Source: Baylisascaris procyonis (taxonomy: Eukaryota; Nematoda; Chromadorea; Rhabditida; Ascarididae). Taken from it: a stretch of DNA of 64,000 nt. Every line of letters begins with the position of its first letter. Position 1 is the stretch's first letter. Position numbers and translations under genes: made by a program. The stretch spans positions 1,764,501 through 1,828,500 of the forward strand of contig JAZARR010000070.1 in NCBI GenBank assembly GCA_037389465.1, written 5' to 3'. The notes below the pieces were generated by a model. That model ran no database searches. It had not been told where the DNA came from and saw nothing but the letters and a program-made list of their open reading frames with translations. This document shows, in pieces, positions 51,144 through 62,485 of this stretch.

Positions 51144-52465
51144 ATATTTGGCCAATAAATAAAGAAAAACATGAACACTGGATAAAACATAAATGAGCAT
51201 TATGTCCATTGTGTCGGAATGTTTTTTGTGCGTTGATATGGTTATGTTTTTATTGGTGAGTCATTGTATGCGCAATAAAATAAAATCTTTTTATGTTGAA
51301 GGGAGGAATGTCGCTTATTTCAACTTAAATCTTATATTAAATCAACGTAAGTACGAATACACATAACGTACAATCCTCAACACGTCGCTTGCATTAAGTA
51401 TTCATAGTACCTGACCGAGTCGACTTGTTCTACCCTTTCGGAATTTGGTTGATAGTTTTAGGCTGGAACCGGAAAAAAACTCAACCGAATATTTCGGGCC
51501 GGTAGGTATGCGATCTATATTTAAGGGGTTACAACACAACCAAAAGATCGTTTTTGAGTCCAAATTATTACAACATAAAAAGAAAATGATAAGCTGATTG
51601 AATAGTTGCTCAATGAGTGAGAATATTATTTCCGCAGAAATCCCTTAATTACTAGCTCACATAAGCGTATAGCCTCTTCATTAATGCTAAGAACAATGAG
51701 GGCTATCACAAGCCATGAACGTCAAATTATTCATTGTGAAAGAACTTATGGGTATTTTAACTGGTGAGGGTTGTAGTCTATATACTGCGAGTCGAACACC
51801 GTGTCCGTATCTGATTCAATCGATGCCGACCGCTTTTCACTCGTACGCCTCACTTGCCCTATTGCTCGTGTATAGAAGCAAGAATGATCTATTCCCCGTT
51901 TCCTTTCCCGAGATATAAGGAAAGAAACAAGAAATCCTCCTCCTGCGATCCCTGTTATCGAGAAAAACTCAAGATACCTTGCGATGAAAAAATTAATAGA
52001 GCTATCTGAATGTACCCCCCCCCCCCTCCCTCAACCCTCATAGAACAAATGTGCTCTTTTTGCTAGCAAAAACGAACTCATCTCTGATGCTTTCAAACTG
52101 CAATACAGTGACCAGATTTGCTAGAATACGTCAGTGGTTTCCATCGCCTAGCCAATTGCAAGGTTCGGCTAGCTAAACGAGAAGTTATAGATGAGCGTTA
52201 ATTGAGAACAGCTGCTCTTTACTTCTCTATCAGTTCCTTAAGATTTCTTTTGTCATCGATAAAGATTTCACATGACTCCAGTGACAGCTACTCGTCACTT
52301 TTGCCGACTCAGTGCGTAATCTTTTCTGCAATTTTTTCTGGTCAAACGCCTCGCAAAAGATTCTCTTTAAACTTCCTTCTTCCAACAAGACTTCCCCTCC
52401 TTCTTCGACGGTGGACTTCCCTTCAACTCGCCTTCCTCTTGCATTGAACGGAACTTAAAGTAAAA
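51144..52465. other. Intergenic between convergent transcripts
   Basis: Sequence between the plus-strand fragment and the TAF8 stop (minus strand). It holds a C-rich homopolymer at 52015-52028. No gene recognised. Confidence 0.5.
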
Positions 52466-55400
52466 TTACATCTCCATATGGTCATCATCATGTAAAGGCA
52501 TTCTAGGACGTCGGAGGTAAGGGTTTTCCTCTGAGGGCGCTTCCTCGCCACCAGTGCCACCCTCGTTGTTTGCATGTGAGTGTGCATGCGTCGGCGGTGG
52601 ACTTGTCGGTACCTCTGTCCCTTCATCGTTCAATTCTTCACATAACAATGCTCCCAGGTATGGATTGTTGTCCAAACTTGGCTCGATTACTGGAATAAAA
52701 GATCATTCCGTAGGCTTGTATTTGATAGTTGTAAGCGTACCTCACAGCTACCTAAATATAGCTAGAAACCCATCTTTACACGGGAGAGTTAGAATGTTAT
52801 TACTAACTACATTGTCACCGCGTCAGCACCCATCATCACTGTCATCCGTTGACGCATCCGAAGCGTGCAGCCGATTCACGATTCCAAAACTCTTTATTCT
52901 CTCTTTCAGCCAAATTAAAGAAAAAACTTCGGTCGATTTTTTTACAACTCTTTTTCTCTTTTCGGCAGCATAATATAAAATGGTTCCATCAATCAGTGAA
53001 ACCTTTAGCCTCTTCTTTTACTTCCTTTAAAATTTGGCAAGTAAAATGATGATCCCATTTGACGTTGGGATGAAAACGTTAGCATTGCGATATCGACGAA
53101 ATGGCTACGATGAATTGGAAAACCAGGTGACTTTAAGCGCTAATTTTATTTCCTCCCCCTCCCCCAAACAGCAAGAAAATTTTTTTTGTTCGCTAAATGT
53201 GCCTTTCAAAAACTTCAAAAATGCTTTGCAAAAGGTTGCAAATGTTTGGGAATGAGTGTTTAAAGTAAAGTAATGGAGAATATGAGAAGAGTTCAATAAT
53301 TGACTAAAATCAGCCCCATTAAAAAAGAAGGGAAAAGCATACTCTGACATAGTGATGGCAGTCTCTTCCGTAGTAATGAATTTTCCGTTTCGTTCAACAC
53401 AAACAAATTCTCGGCTAGTATATCGGCCACGTGTTCGTTCGTAACGCTATCCTCTTCCTAAACGACCGCTCTTCCACAACAATTGTTGAAAGGAAATTGG
53501 GAATGCTCAATAATGATGTTGTGAGCACAGTGATAATTTCCCTAAATAATTCACTGCCCCATCATGTCGAGTTCCCCCCTCGCCCTTCCTCCCATAATGT
53601 AGTGCACAGAGGACTACTGGAGGTACACTGCTCTTCTGAACTCTGGCCATACTATCGTCAATTATCATAGTACAGACAGTGCAAATCCACATTTCAAATA
53701 AGCTTGCAGGCTAATATATTGCTATTGTCTATATAATGTATGCAAAGCCATCCAATTAAAGAAGGAGACTACATCTATTCTGCACTAATTACGCGCATCG
53801 TTCCGACTCAATATAAGCAAAGGTCCGACTCAGATCGTTCGAGGACACTACGAGTAGAGTTCGCCTACTTCACCAACTATTTTGTCCATCTTTGGAAAAA
53901 GAAAGAGACGTGCTCTAAGTAAGCAAGCTTTACGGATGTACTCTAATATTAGCTGTCATAAATATAGTTTAATTAATGTTCGATTTAAGCAAAATCATCT
54001 AAATTATACTTCGTCGACTTATCCCGAGAAATTCCCTCTAGAGACGATTCCAAAAGTAAAATGATAAATATGTTCGCTCACCAATGGCACATTCTTTTCG
54101 ACATTCGATTCAAACAGATCCGGCATCCCTTCATCTCTATCTTTCCTCAGCTCATCATTGAGCCGTTCAGTTTGTCGAGCCATAAGACGCGCATTCTGTT
54201 GCAATGCCGATTTCTCCACCTGTGTATAAAATTTCAAATACATCCCGTTCAATAATAAAATACAGACGTGATATGATCTGATACGAATAGACCATCATCA
54301 TTTAACCTGACACCACATGCTATCGCAAAGACGATAAATTTGGCTAAGATTACGGTTAGGCATATAAGAAAAGTCACTGAATAAATCATAAAGCTACTAT
54401 TCAAGAAAAATGGAGAAGACCTATACAGCCAATTAGAAATGGGCCAATATTAGTCAAAAGAAAAGAAACAACTGATAAGTGTTCGCTTTCAATAAATAGA
54501 ATTGATTTGTCAACATTAGCGCAACCAAACGCTGTCTTCTTCCTAGTTCGATTTGTTTGATCTAAGAACAACGGATCTTAAGGATACGAATGAAAGCCAA
54601 TTCGACGTTGAAGGAAGATATATGAAAGTGAAATGGACACATTTTTTTCAGGGAAGAAAAACTAATATGCCCAAAATTTGGCGATTATCATTCGAATTAA
54701 AACAGCTCTTAGAATAATGCCCTCCACTATCTTCTAGTAATGACTTTAGACGCCGAAAACAAATCTTAGGAAAAAGCTAATTTTTGGCACTAGTGTGCTG
54801 ATCTAATACTTTCGAAATCTCAAATAAGGAACGCCTTTATACAAAGACCTCTCATGTTGCTTACGCGATCGCTTAGACAGGAATATTAGAAGAACAGATG
54901 CTATCAATTTATTTTCATACCTCGGTCTCATTCACAGTCTTACCTTAGTTTCCATTTATTCACAAAGCAATTTGAATAACTAACTATTAGGCGTGCCTCA
55001 TGACGTATACGCTGCTCGAAAGAGCTGAACACGGAAGAAGATGGATGGGAACGCAGCATGAAGTCCCTTAGAGAAGCCTCTGAGTTCCTCTTTAGTTGTG
55101 CAGAAGATTCTCTCACTTTCTCGTAAGTTAATTCGGGATCACCCGATATCTGCAAAAAAATGGAAATTTCAACGGACATGGACGGTAAAATGTGATAAAA
55201 AAAACCTGGAAACAAATGCAAAGTTGGAAAAATATTTTTGGGTTAGTGATAAGGACCAAGACGGATTTGAAATATCTGAAGTGATGACAACACATACATC
55301 GAATTGACTCAAGACTACGCTACCAGTGACCTATGACCTGCGCTCCAAAATCACACACATGAATAAAACAAAGCTGATTTAAAACTCATAATATCAGTAA

Positions 55401-58305
55401 AACTCTTAATATCACTCAAAACCAATAAATATTGAATGTATCGTATTGTTACAGTGTGAGCAGATAGTAATGAGGTGGTCATCAAATTGTTATTCGCCAT
55501 ACGAAATTTATCTTAATAGTATTAGAAAGATAATTTGTTACCCTGCCAATCCATTGAGCACTCGATTAGCAAAAAGTACGAATATAAACTTTCAATCTCC
55601 TAGGTAAATTCGGAATTTCTATAAGAAGCATTTCCTAATGCCTCCCTGGTAGTCAATTTTTAAAGAAAACAAAAAATCTGAATAGAACTGTGCTTCAACG
55701 TATAATCTGCCTGAAAGTATTCATGCGCAAATTGTTTGATCCGCTGATATTTGACTGCTGCAGCAACTATCTTAACCACATTTTCTTTGATTTCTGCAGA
55801 ATCCATTTCACTTATAAAGATGCTTGAAGAGTAACCTCGGTTCGTATATAAGTATGCGGATCAGGAAATGGTGGCAGTGAATCAGGAATATGTGGATGAT
55901 GTGGACGTGCATTTCCAACACGCAATGGAATCGGTGTCACCGGTGGAGCTTGTACTTTCGCTGAAAATAATAACATATAACGATATGCGTCGATGACAAC
56001 AGATGCTCGCTTTCCTTCTATTCTTCAATTAAACAGCTTCCATGTTACTCCAGATTTATCACACCAACGAATTTTTGAGTCATATATTATATAGATGGAT
56101 GAAAGAATAACATACACTATAAAGAACTAGAGCTGTATTTGAATAAAAAATATTTGCTGGATATTACACAATCTGTGCTCGCAAAAGGGACACATGACAC
56201 TTGGATTAGGCTTCTGTCAATATGGATATCGCAGGCTTTGCTATGCAATGAGTGCGCCCCATCTCCAGCCCCCCCCCCCCTCCCGACGCTCTCCTCTTCT
56301 TTTAATATTCTGGAAGTACCATCACATTGATTATTACCCATTCCCTACCACACGACTAATGCGCCCATAAGGTCTTTCCAATGTAAACAAACAGGAAATT
56401 CGACACAGGAAGAATATGTTAGCTATCATCACGCGGAACTACGTTTATGGTTTTGAAATACTTACGCTGTGCAATGACAAGTGAACCCTGTGAGCGGCAT
56501 TTAGCAAGGAAATCGGGCAATTCGGTAACAGCAATTCCCAAATCAATTAACGCCATCACAACGTCACTCGGTGTTGAAATTGTACGACCAGCCAATTCGG
56601 TAAATTGACGAGTTACCACACCCATTTCTAGAATATCTGCAATATCCAACGATAACCTTCACATAACAATATGAGAAGATAACTTGAAAGAAAATATTGC
56701 TCGTACGAAATCATCTTTTTATATTCATTTAACGTCATGTCATATAGCTCCTTGATACGCTACGAGTGTTTTCGTTTATTCGAGACATGATTCCACATCA
56801 CATCAGGGATTTCCGTTATGCTTTATGACTGTGTCTATATTATCTCAATATCATCTTTCACGATAAACTGTTATTCCTCTGAGGGCGCATGTACACCACG
56901 TTGCCTTTCAGGATTTCTCATTCCAACACGCTGCACCGTGCAGTTTCTTCATGACCTATGACTTAATGGAGAACCTTTTTCAGCTTGCGGCCGCAGAATT
57001 TACACCCCTCATAAAGATGATGGAAACCACTGGACTATCCGGGGGGAGGGGAACATTCGATCCCAGGTGCCTCATGGTCCAAAATTTATAATCCATGCTA
57101 ATGCGGGGATCCCGCGGAGGGGGGATGAGGGTGAGCTCTAAACATTAATATACAGCTCATTCTTTAATGGCATTTGATACTACAGAGAACAGTGGTTATT
57201 CCAAAGGGAATTAAAAGTCACTCACATGACGAGATCATATGAGTAAGCAACTCGAGAATATTCGATTCGATGATTTCGAATCCAGCTTGCTTGCAGATCG
57301 CTGCAACCGCCTGCCTGGAAACGGCATATTTTAGATTGAAATGAATGAAATTATTTTTGAAGGCAATACTATTAAATGAGGCGAATATCAGCTTCCCGTT
57401 TATCGTTTCCCTACCTAATTCCTTCCCTCCTATGTAATCCCTTAATATTTGAAAACGGTTAGAAAAGTCTATAGCATTTTTTGCTAAAAGAATCTTGCAA
57501 AGCCTTATTTCTCCCTATTTTTCCGGCGTGCTTGACCATTCGTTCAGTAAAATTAGCATTACGTAGAAACCACCGATGCACTAGTCCCAGCGACAGATAT
57601 CCACCGAACAAGATGGTAAGCTCAAATAAAACATTTGCCCCATAAAGGATGAAAAATCGGATCAGTTTAATTCCACTAGATCCAACTACGAATAGAGTTT
57701 TTGAAAGTGTATGGATTGCTTTCAAGAAGATCTTTGATTTTCACTGACAAAGCACACGAGATTTATTTATATTATTGAAACTTAGAAATGCTCGCAAAGT
57801 TTTACCCTTATGTAGGATTACTCTACTTCCCATGAAAATCCGAAATGACCCCAAAGCTGAAGAAAGGAGAACGGTAGTCTACTGCTGTATGTCACAGTTA
57901 TATTTTGTTTCTTATTCCCTTCTAAGCTGAAATTTTGGTGAAAGTTGTTACAAATATCGAATCAAACTAATGTCAAGGAAAGAGGCAAATAAAAATGAAA
58001 AAGTCCACAGATCAGCTTGTTATCTTAGCAAGAAAGGCAGCGGATAAAGCAGAGGAACTAGCTAATCAAGACATACAATATCGTCTGTACTGTGTAATAA
58101 AAATCATTCCAAAGATGCAAAGAATCGACATAAGCAACTACAATAAGAACAAAAAAAAATTCAACTCAATCCAATAAAATAGAAAGTAAATCTAAAATGA
58201 GCTAACAAACCTGAGAACTTTACGATATGCGAAGTCGGCGGCGGTTGGTGGATACGTACTGGTCGAATGTGTAGAGCAGAACGGATGTGAAGACCGACTT
58301 GTCAT
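52466..58305 (-). CDS. taf-8: TFIID subunit TAF8 (histone-fold)
   Basis: Exons: 58305-58211, 57314-57226, 56636-56466, 55960-55836, 55149-54985, 54219-54082, 52891-52840 (tentative) and 52689-52466. They give about 352 residues; human TAF8 has 310. A bromo/histone-fold domain spans about 24-110 (AYRKVLRQAVAAICKQAGFE, LELLTHMISSYILEMG, STPSDVVMALIDLGI). Next come the TAF8-specific proline linker (RPHHPHIPDSLPPFPDPHTY) and a coiled segment (NARLMARQTERLNDELRK). The tail has the NPYLRRP motif that matches the end of vertebrate TAF8. TAF8 pairs with TAF10 and helps carry the complex to the nucleus and into TFIID. All junctions are in phase; the seventh exon is the only one placed mainly by phase (donor GTGATG), and the true small exon there may differ. 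The last exon is His/Asp-rich (LHDDDHMEM). Confidence 0.9.
57459..57725 (-). CDS. Unassigned ORF in TAF8 intron 1, same strand
   Basis: 88 codons open to a stop at 57459, with non-random codon use and one to two hydrophobic helices (LIRFFILYGANVLFELTILF, then GGYLSLGLVHRWF), followed by a basic tail (MVKHAGKIGRNKALQDSFSK). There is no ATG at its 5' end and the frame continues a few codons upstream to a stop near a GTCAG acceptor, so it looks like a terminal exon. It cannot be part of TAF8, whose flanking exons join precisely without it. A nested gene, alternative transcript end or relic are possible. The family is unknown. Confidence 0.35.
   Translation of the reverse strand: MKAIHTLSKTLFVVGSSGIKLIRFFILYGANVLFELTILFGGYLSLGLVHRWFLRNANFTERMVKHAGKIGRNKALQDSFSKKCYRLF
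57995..58177 (+). CDS. Unassigned 60-codon ORF in TAF8 intron 1, opposite strand
   Basis: ATG-initiated frame with an amphipathic, Ala/Lys/Glu-rich start (MKKSTDQLVILARKAADKAE) and a less convincing Asn/Lys tail. A possible donor (TGTGTAATA) lies midway, so only the first half may be an exon. No homology recognised. Confidence 0.2.
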   Translation: MKKSTDQLVILARKAADKAEELANQDIQYRLYCVIKIIPKMQRIDISNYNKNKKKFNSIQ

Positions 58306-60173
58306 GATCACAGGAATATAGTTCGTTCCAAAACAGATGTGCTCTTTCACCTTACTATCTTAAATCACTCAGCCTAGGACCATAATGAAATAATTAAAAG
58401 ATTGCCTCACGTTAGTAAAATACGCTGTCCAGAATCCCAGATTATACAATCAGTCAAGGCATGTTCCAAGATTATTTTTGGAAAAGGGTGGGGGCGAGAG
58501 GAGGTGAAATGTGGAGAATTGCGTTTTTCGTCGTTTCGCAAATCAATTTATGAATCTTCCGGCTGTCTCATCAAAAAAGTGGCACTTTAACCAGCAAAAA
58601 ATAAAAAAAATATGAATAAAAAAAAAAAATAAAGCGCAATTTATATTTCAAAAATTCGCACTTGATTCCTAACTTCAATTTAATTTTTTTTTTTCAGCTG
58701 ACTTATAACAATTTAGAATTTTCTAAGATGATGTATAATCGGCGAACACAAATAATTCAATACTTCATTAATTTTATTAATTATACCTCTAAGGAAGTAA
58801 AACTTTTCGTACAAAAAAAAATGCAAAATGAAGACACAATATGAATAAAAATAAAAAAAAAACATCTCAATTAAAGACGCAAAAAAACAACAAAACAATA
58901 TAATAAAATAAACGATAAAAACAACAACAATGCTGGCTTATTATGAGCATTTTTAAAGCGCCTGTTTAAATTTGCCGCATTCGTATAAATTCGCATTAGC
59001 GCTAAAGAAAAGAATATTATAGCGTTAAATTTAAGCATTGAACAATATGCTCGATATATGTCTTATACATTACCTGACAACATGAATACAAAATTATTAC
59101 ACTATATTTGAAAAGGATTTTTTTTTTAGAACGATTAAATCTCTTTAATGGAACACAAAAATTTTTCGATGATATTTTATCGTTGCAGCACTAATATGAC
59201 AGCATTTAATACGAGAGATACAACTTAGAAATGCATTTGATTTGCAAAATATTTTTAGCGATCAATATGTAGAACACGAAAGGCTAATGAGACAGGCTAA
59301 GCATCTGGCGTATATCGGGTACTGAAAATAACCAATCCTGGTTGATCAAACGATCTGTTTAGATCATTTTCTGAAATGATTTATGGAAATTCACAAACAA
59401 ATAATTGAAAAAAAAAAAGTGATTGCTTAGAAGAAGCTGATTTGGTTGTTTTTATTCAAGATTTCAACGAGTTTGCTATTTTTTTTCAAAGAAATTTTCC
59501 TTTTATATACTGAAAGAGGGATCATTTGCGATGCCGATGGTCGATTACTTCTCATCTTTAAGCGTATAAAATAAGTATCGTATTGTATTCTAAAAAATTA
59601 TAATATTTTTATAATAGCGTTCTGAAAACAAAGGCTAATGGAACTCAATAATGATACAAGTTGAAAAATATGAGGCAAGTAAGAAGCAATTGGAAAAGCC
59701 TTTGAGATTACGTGTTTTTTCACTTGTTTTTTTTGATGCACTATGATAGTGATTGGTATGAGGAAGGAAGTGATACGTTGTAATATTCGTGAGAATATAA
59801 AAAAAACATCAAGAAAAACACAGCAACAATCAGGCGAATCAACGTGCTGTAAAGTGCAATATTTCTAAATTTCAATGTCATATCCACAAAAAAAAAAAAA
59901 AAAAAATGAAACGGTCTAATTCAATTCTGAAAAATATTCGACAAATTTTCTTACAAATTAGCATATTGAGATGCTGTTCGTCAATATTCCAACTGTCATG
60001 ATGGTTTGAGTCTGTCGATAACCAAAGTATGCAAATATTTTCCAGAATATTCCGGATACACATATACTCTCTCTCTATTTGAATACAGCTCTTATATATG
60101 CAATTCTTGGAGTATCAAAATAAATGATTTTTTCTTTTTTGATTTGCAACACAAATTCACTAGAAAAATCTGC
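58306..60173. other. Intergenic, AT-rich, no gene seen
   Basis: Upstream of TAF8 and downstream of the unknown minus-strand gene. It has many A/T homopolymers. Short open frames here are A/T-driven (Lys/Asn/Phe) and lack splice signals. Confidence 0.5.
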
Positions 60174-61156
60174 TTATGCAATGGCATTATTCTGCACCAT
60201 CCTCAGAGATAAACTCATTGAAAGCTCGAATTCCTCGAAACTCGACAATTTTATTTTGGAGTTTTAGTTGTTTCAGGAATGATTAATTCTTATGAAATTG
60301 ATTTTTTTCTCCTGTTCTAACAACGAAAAGAACCTGCTCGATCCATAGTTTTGCCCCCATTCCTTGAATTCAGTGACGAAGGGAATACCGTCTTGGATGA
60401 AGTAATTGACAGCTGTAATCTCTCTGGAGCAACGATAGTTAGCGAAAAAGGTTTCAGTGACCTCCCATCGCGTTATAAAAACACCCTACCCAGGAATTTA
60501 AATATCAGATGCTAATTTAAAAACGAACAAAAAAAAAAACAAACAAAAACTATTGGTCAAATGCTTGAAATCCTTACTGAAACGAGCAGGTGTTAGAAAT
60601 AAGGTGGCCACTTTTCACTGCTTCGATCCCATTCTGAATCTTTATGACAGTTTTTTTTTTTGTCGCCTAGGCTGGAAGTGATAGTTGAATAGGCAAAAAT
60701 CAATGAACGCCTAGCGGCCGTAACATTACGCGTTTCGTTGTGCCTATGCTAGAATAAAATCGATTTTTATTCTTTTATTTTATTATTTTATTCTTTCAGA
60801 ATAGAATTTAAAAAATCTAGATTAAAATCAACTAAAAACTGTACTATTTTCCCGACTGCATTATCTTATTTATCGTTTTAATAGCCTTTTGAAATATTCC
60901 AACTTTTTTCACAACTTTTTCTCACGTCTATTTCACTAACATAACGTCAGCGCTTAGGTGTTTTTTGTCAACATTCAACGTTTTAACTATCGTAATAAAC
61001 GTGAGTATTCTTGACATTTCCTGCATATGTTCTGTTTGTTTGTTTGTTTGTTTGTAAAATTTTCAAGTCGTAACTGCAATAATCAAAGAATTTTTCACTT
61101 ACTGCATACAAATGATGCCACAGTGAATATTGGCTGAAAATGGTTCGATGATATAG
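60174..61156 (-). CDS. Unrecognised gene, three 3' exons
   Basis: Minus-strand exons 61156-61103 (ending GCA|GTAAGT), 60485-60334 and 60240-60174 (stop) join in phase. The central exon is the strongest, with 50 codons of good composition (GVFITRWEVTETFFANYRCS, then REITAVNYFIQDGIPFVTEF). The first reads LYHRTIFSQYSLWHHLYA and the last SFEEFELSMSLSLRMVQNNA. No domain is recognised. Additional 5' exons are expected, perhaps around 61.5 kb where a minus-strand frame (MAKNIPQGESCHRTMWTLEK) is open. The final short exon could also read in another frame, so the C-terminus is uncertain. Confidence 0.4.
61034..61055. repeat. (TTTG)n microsatellite
   Basis: Five to six GTTT units in the intron of the unrecognised minus-strand gene. 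Confidence 0.95.
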
Positions 61157-61677
61157 CTGCATCTTGGGAAATGCTTGAGCATTAGGTTGGTAGATGTGAA
61201 AAATTTACATATATTTGGGAGCACCTTTCATGCTTATCGTTAAGGAATATCAGATAATTGATTTTCTTTAATGTTGTCGAAGGTATAGTTAGTTGAAAAA
61301 ATTCTATATGAAAATGGCTATCAACAAAAAGCACAATTATACGAAAGTATTCGTGCAGCTGCCTTTATAATTTCAAGCAGCCGTTTCACATTTTCATTGC
61401 CAATAAATGAAAGGAGGCATAGATATGCTTATTGAATGAGGACTAATGTGAAGGGTGCCTATGTAATTTGCAGAATAAAGAAACAAAGTGCAATCGATTT
61501 TCTCGAGTGTCCACATCGTTCGATGGCAGCTTTCTCCTTGAGGAATATTTTTAGCCATTTCTAGCTATTCTTGCGATGATATTTTGATACCTCGATGGGT
61601 TCGATATCAACAGAATTTTGATCTAAATTCATTTCTCAATTCTCTCACTAAAAAGTATACTATTTTTTGAAATTGAG

Positions 61678-62485
61678 ATACTACAATGTGGTCGGTTGGT
61701 TGAAGTATCGTTCTATTTGAGCGCGGCAATTGGTGAAAGTTCTTTTATATACCGCAATCTATGTGTAAGTCGAACAGAATTAAGAATATACATATTTTGT
61801 TGTCTTCGTTTTTTGTTTGCATCAGATTATTTAAGTTATTCGAGCTATAAGGTCGTAATTTCCCCTCCTCCCCTCCCGCACAATTATATCCACTATCCTT
61901 AATAAAAAATGCTATCGCCTCAGCGAAAGTATTCATGTTAAATGTTAGAATTTCGCAGTTCACCACCGAATAGGCAATATAAATTGTTACTTTTAGCCGA
62001 AAGGGTTTGTAATTTTCCTTAAGCGATTCATCGCAATCGCCATCGCAACCATGAATAAGATCAAAAATTTCGTTTGTTTCATTTTTGCACTGACAAATGT
62101 AATAGTTGTTGTTGTGTTGAAATGTTTCTATCATTGTTTACAGAATGCATTTTGTTATGTGAATGTTGTGTAACGATGCTCTTTATTCATATTTTCATTG
62201 AATAAAATAAATTAAGAATTTTTATCGATGTTATATTTGTTCATTATATACGATATTATTTATTGTTTATCCTTCATAAATATTACTATTTATTGCTTAT
62301 TTAATATAATCAATTTTCTAGCAACATGTCAAATTTATTATAACTTCCAGAAATTCCTTCCGGAAATTCTATTCGATTCTTTGACACTTTTATCTTCCAG
62401 TATTAAATTTATAATTTCTTTTCTGCTGAGTTATATAGCTTTTGCGTTATTCCTTGTGAAGCTCGTTCTTTTGGGCGGTCTGTAA
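61678..62485 (+). CDS. Unrecognised gene, two 3' exons, C-terminal membrane helix
   Basis: Exon 61678-61764 ends in a consensus donor (TGT|GTAAGT) and joins in phase to exon 62351-62485 (acceptor AACTTCCAG). The protein reads CGRLVEVSFYLSAAIGESSF, then KFLPEILFDSLTLLSSSIKF and a hydrophobic C-terminus (FIISFLLSYIAFALFLVKLV). An AATAAA lies at about 62498, supporting a true 3' end. A plus-strand frame near 61.3 kb (ENGYQQKAQLYESIRAAAFI) may be an earlier exon but was not joined. No family recognised. The intron contains a minus-strand small-peptide ORF. Confidence 0.35.
61993..62082 (-). CDS. Candidate small secreted peptide, 29 residues
   Basis: ATG at 62082 lies seven bases after a good acceptor (CATTTGTCAG). 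The first 17 residues (MKQTKFLILFMVAMAIA) form a textbook signal peptide. The remainder, MNRLRKITNPFG, is basic and ends in Gly before the stop, the arrangement seen in amidated peptides. Against it, the same DNA is open in a second frame for longer (ending RLK before a GTAACA donor), so it could instead be part of a different exon. No known peptide family matches. Confidence 0.3.
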   Translation of the reverse strand: MKQTKFLILFMVAMAIAMNRLRKITNPFG

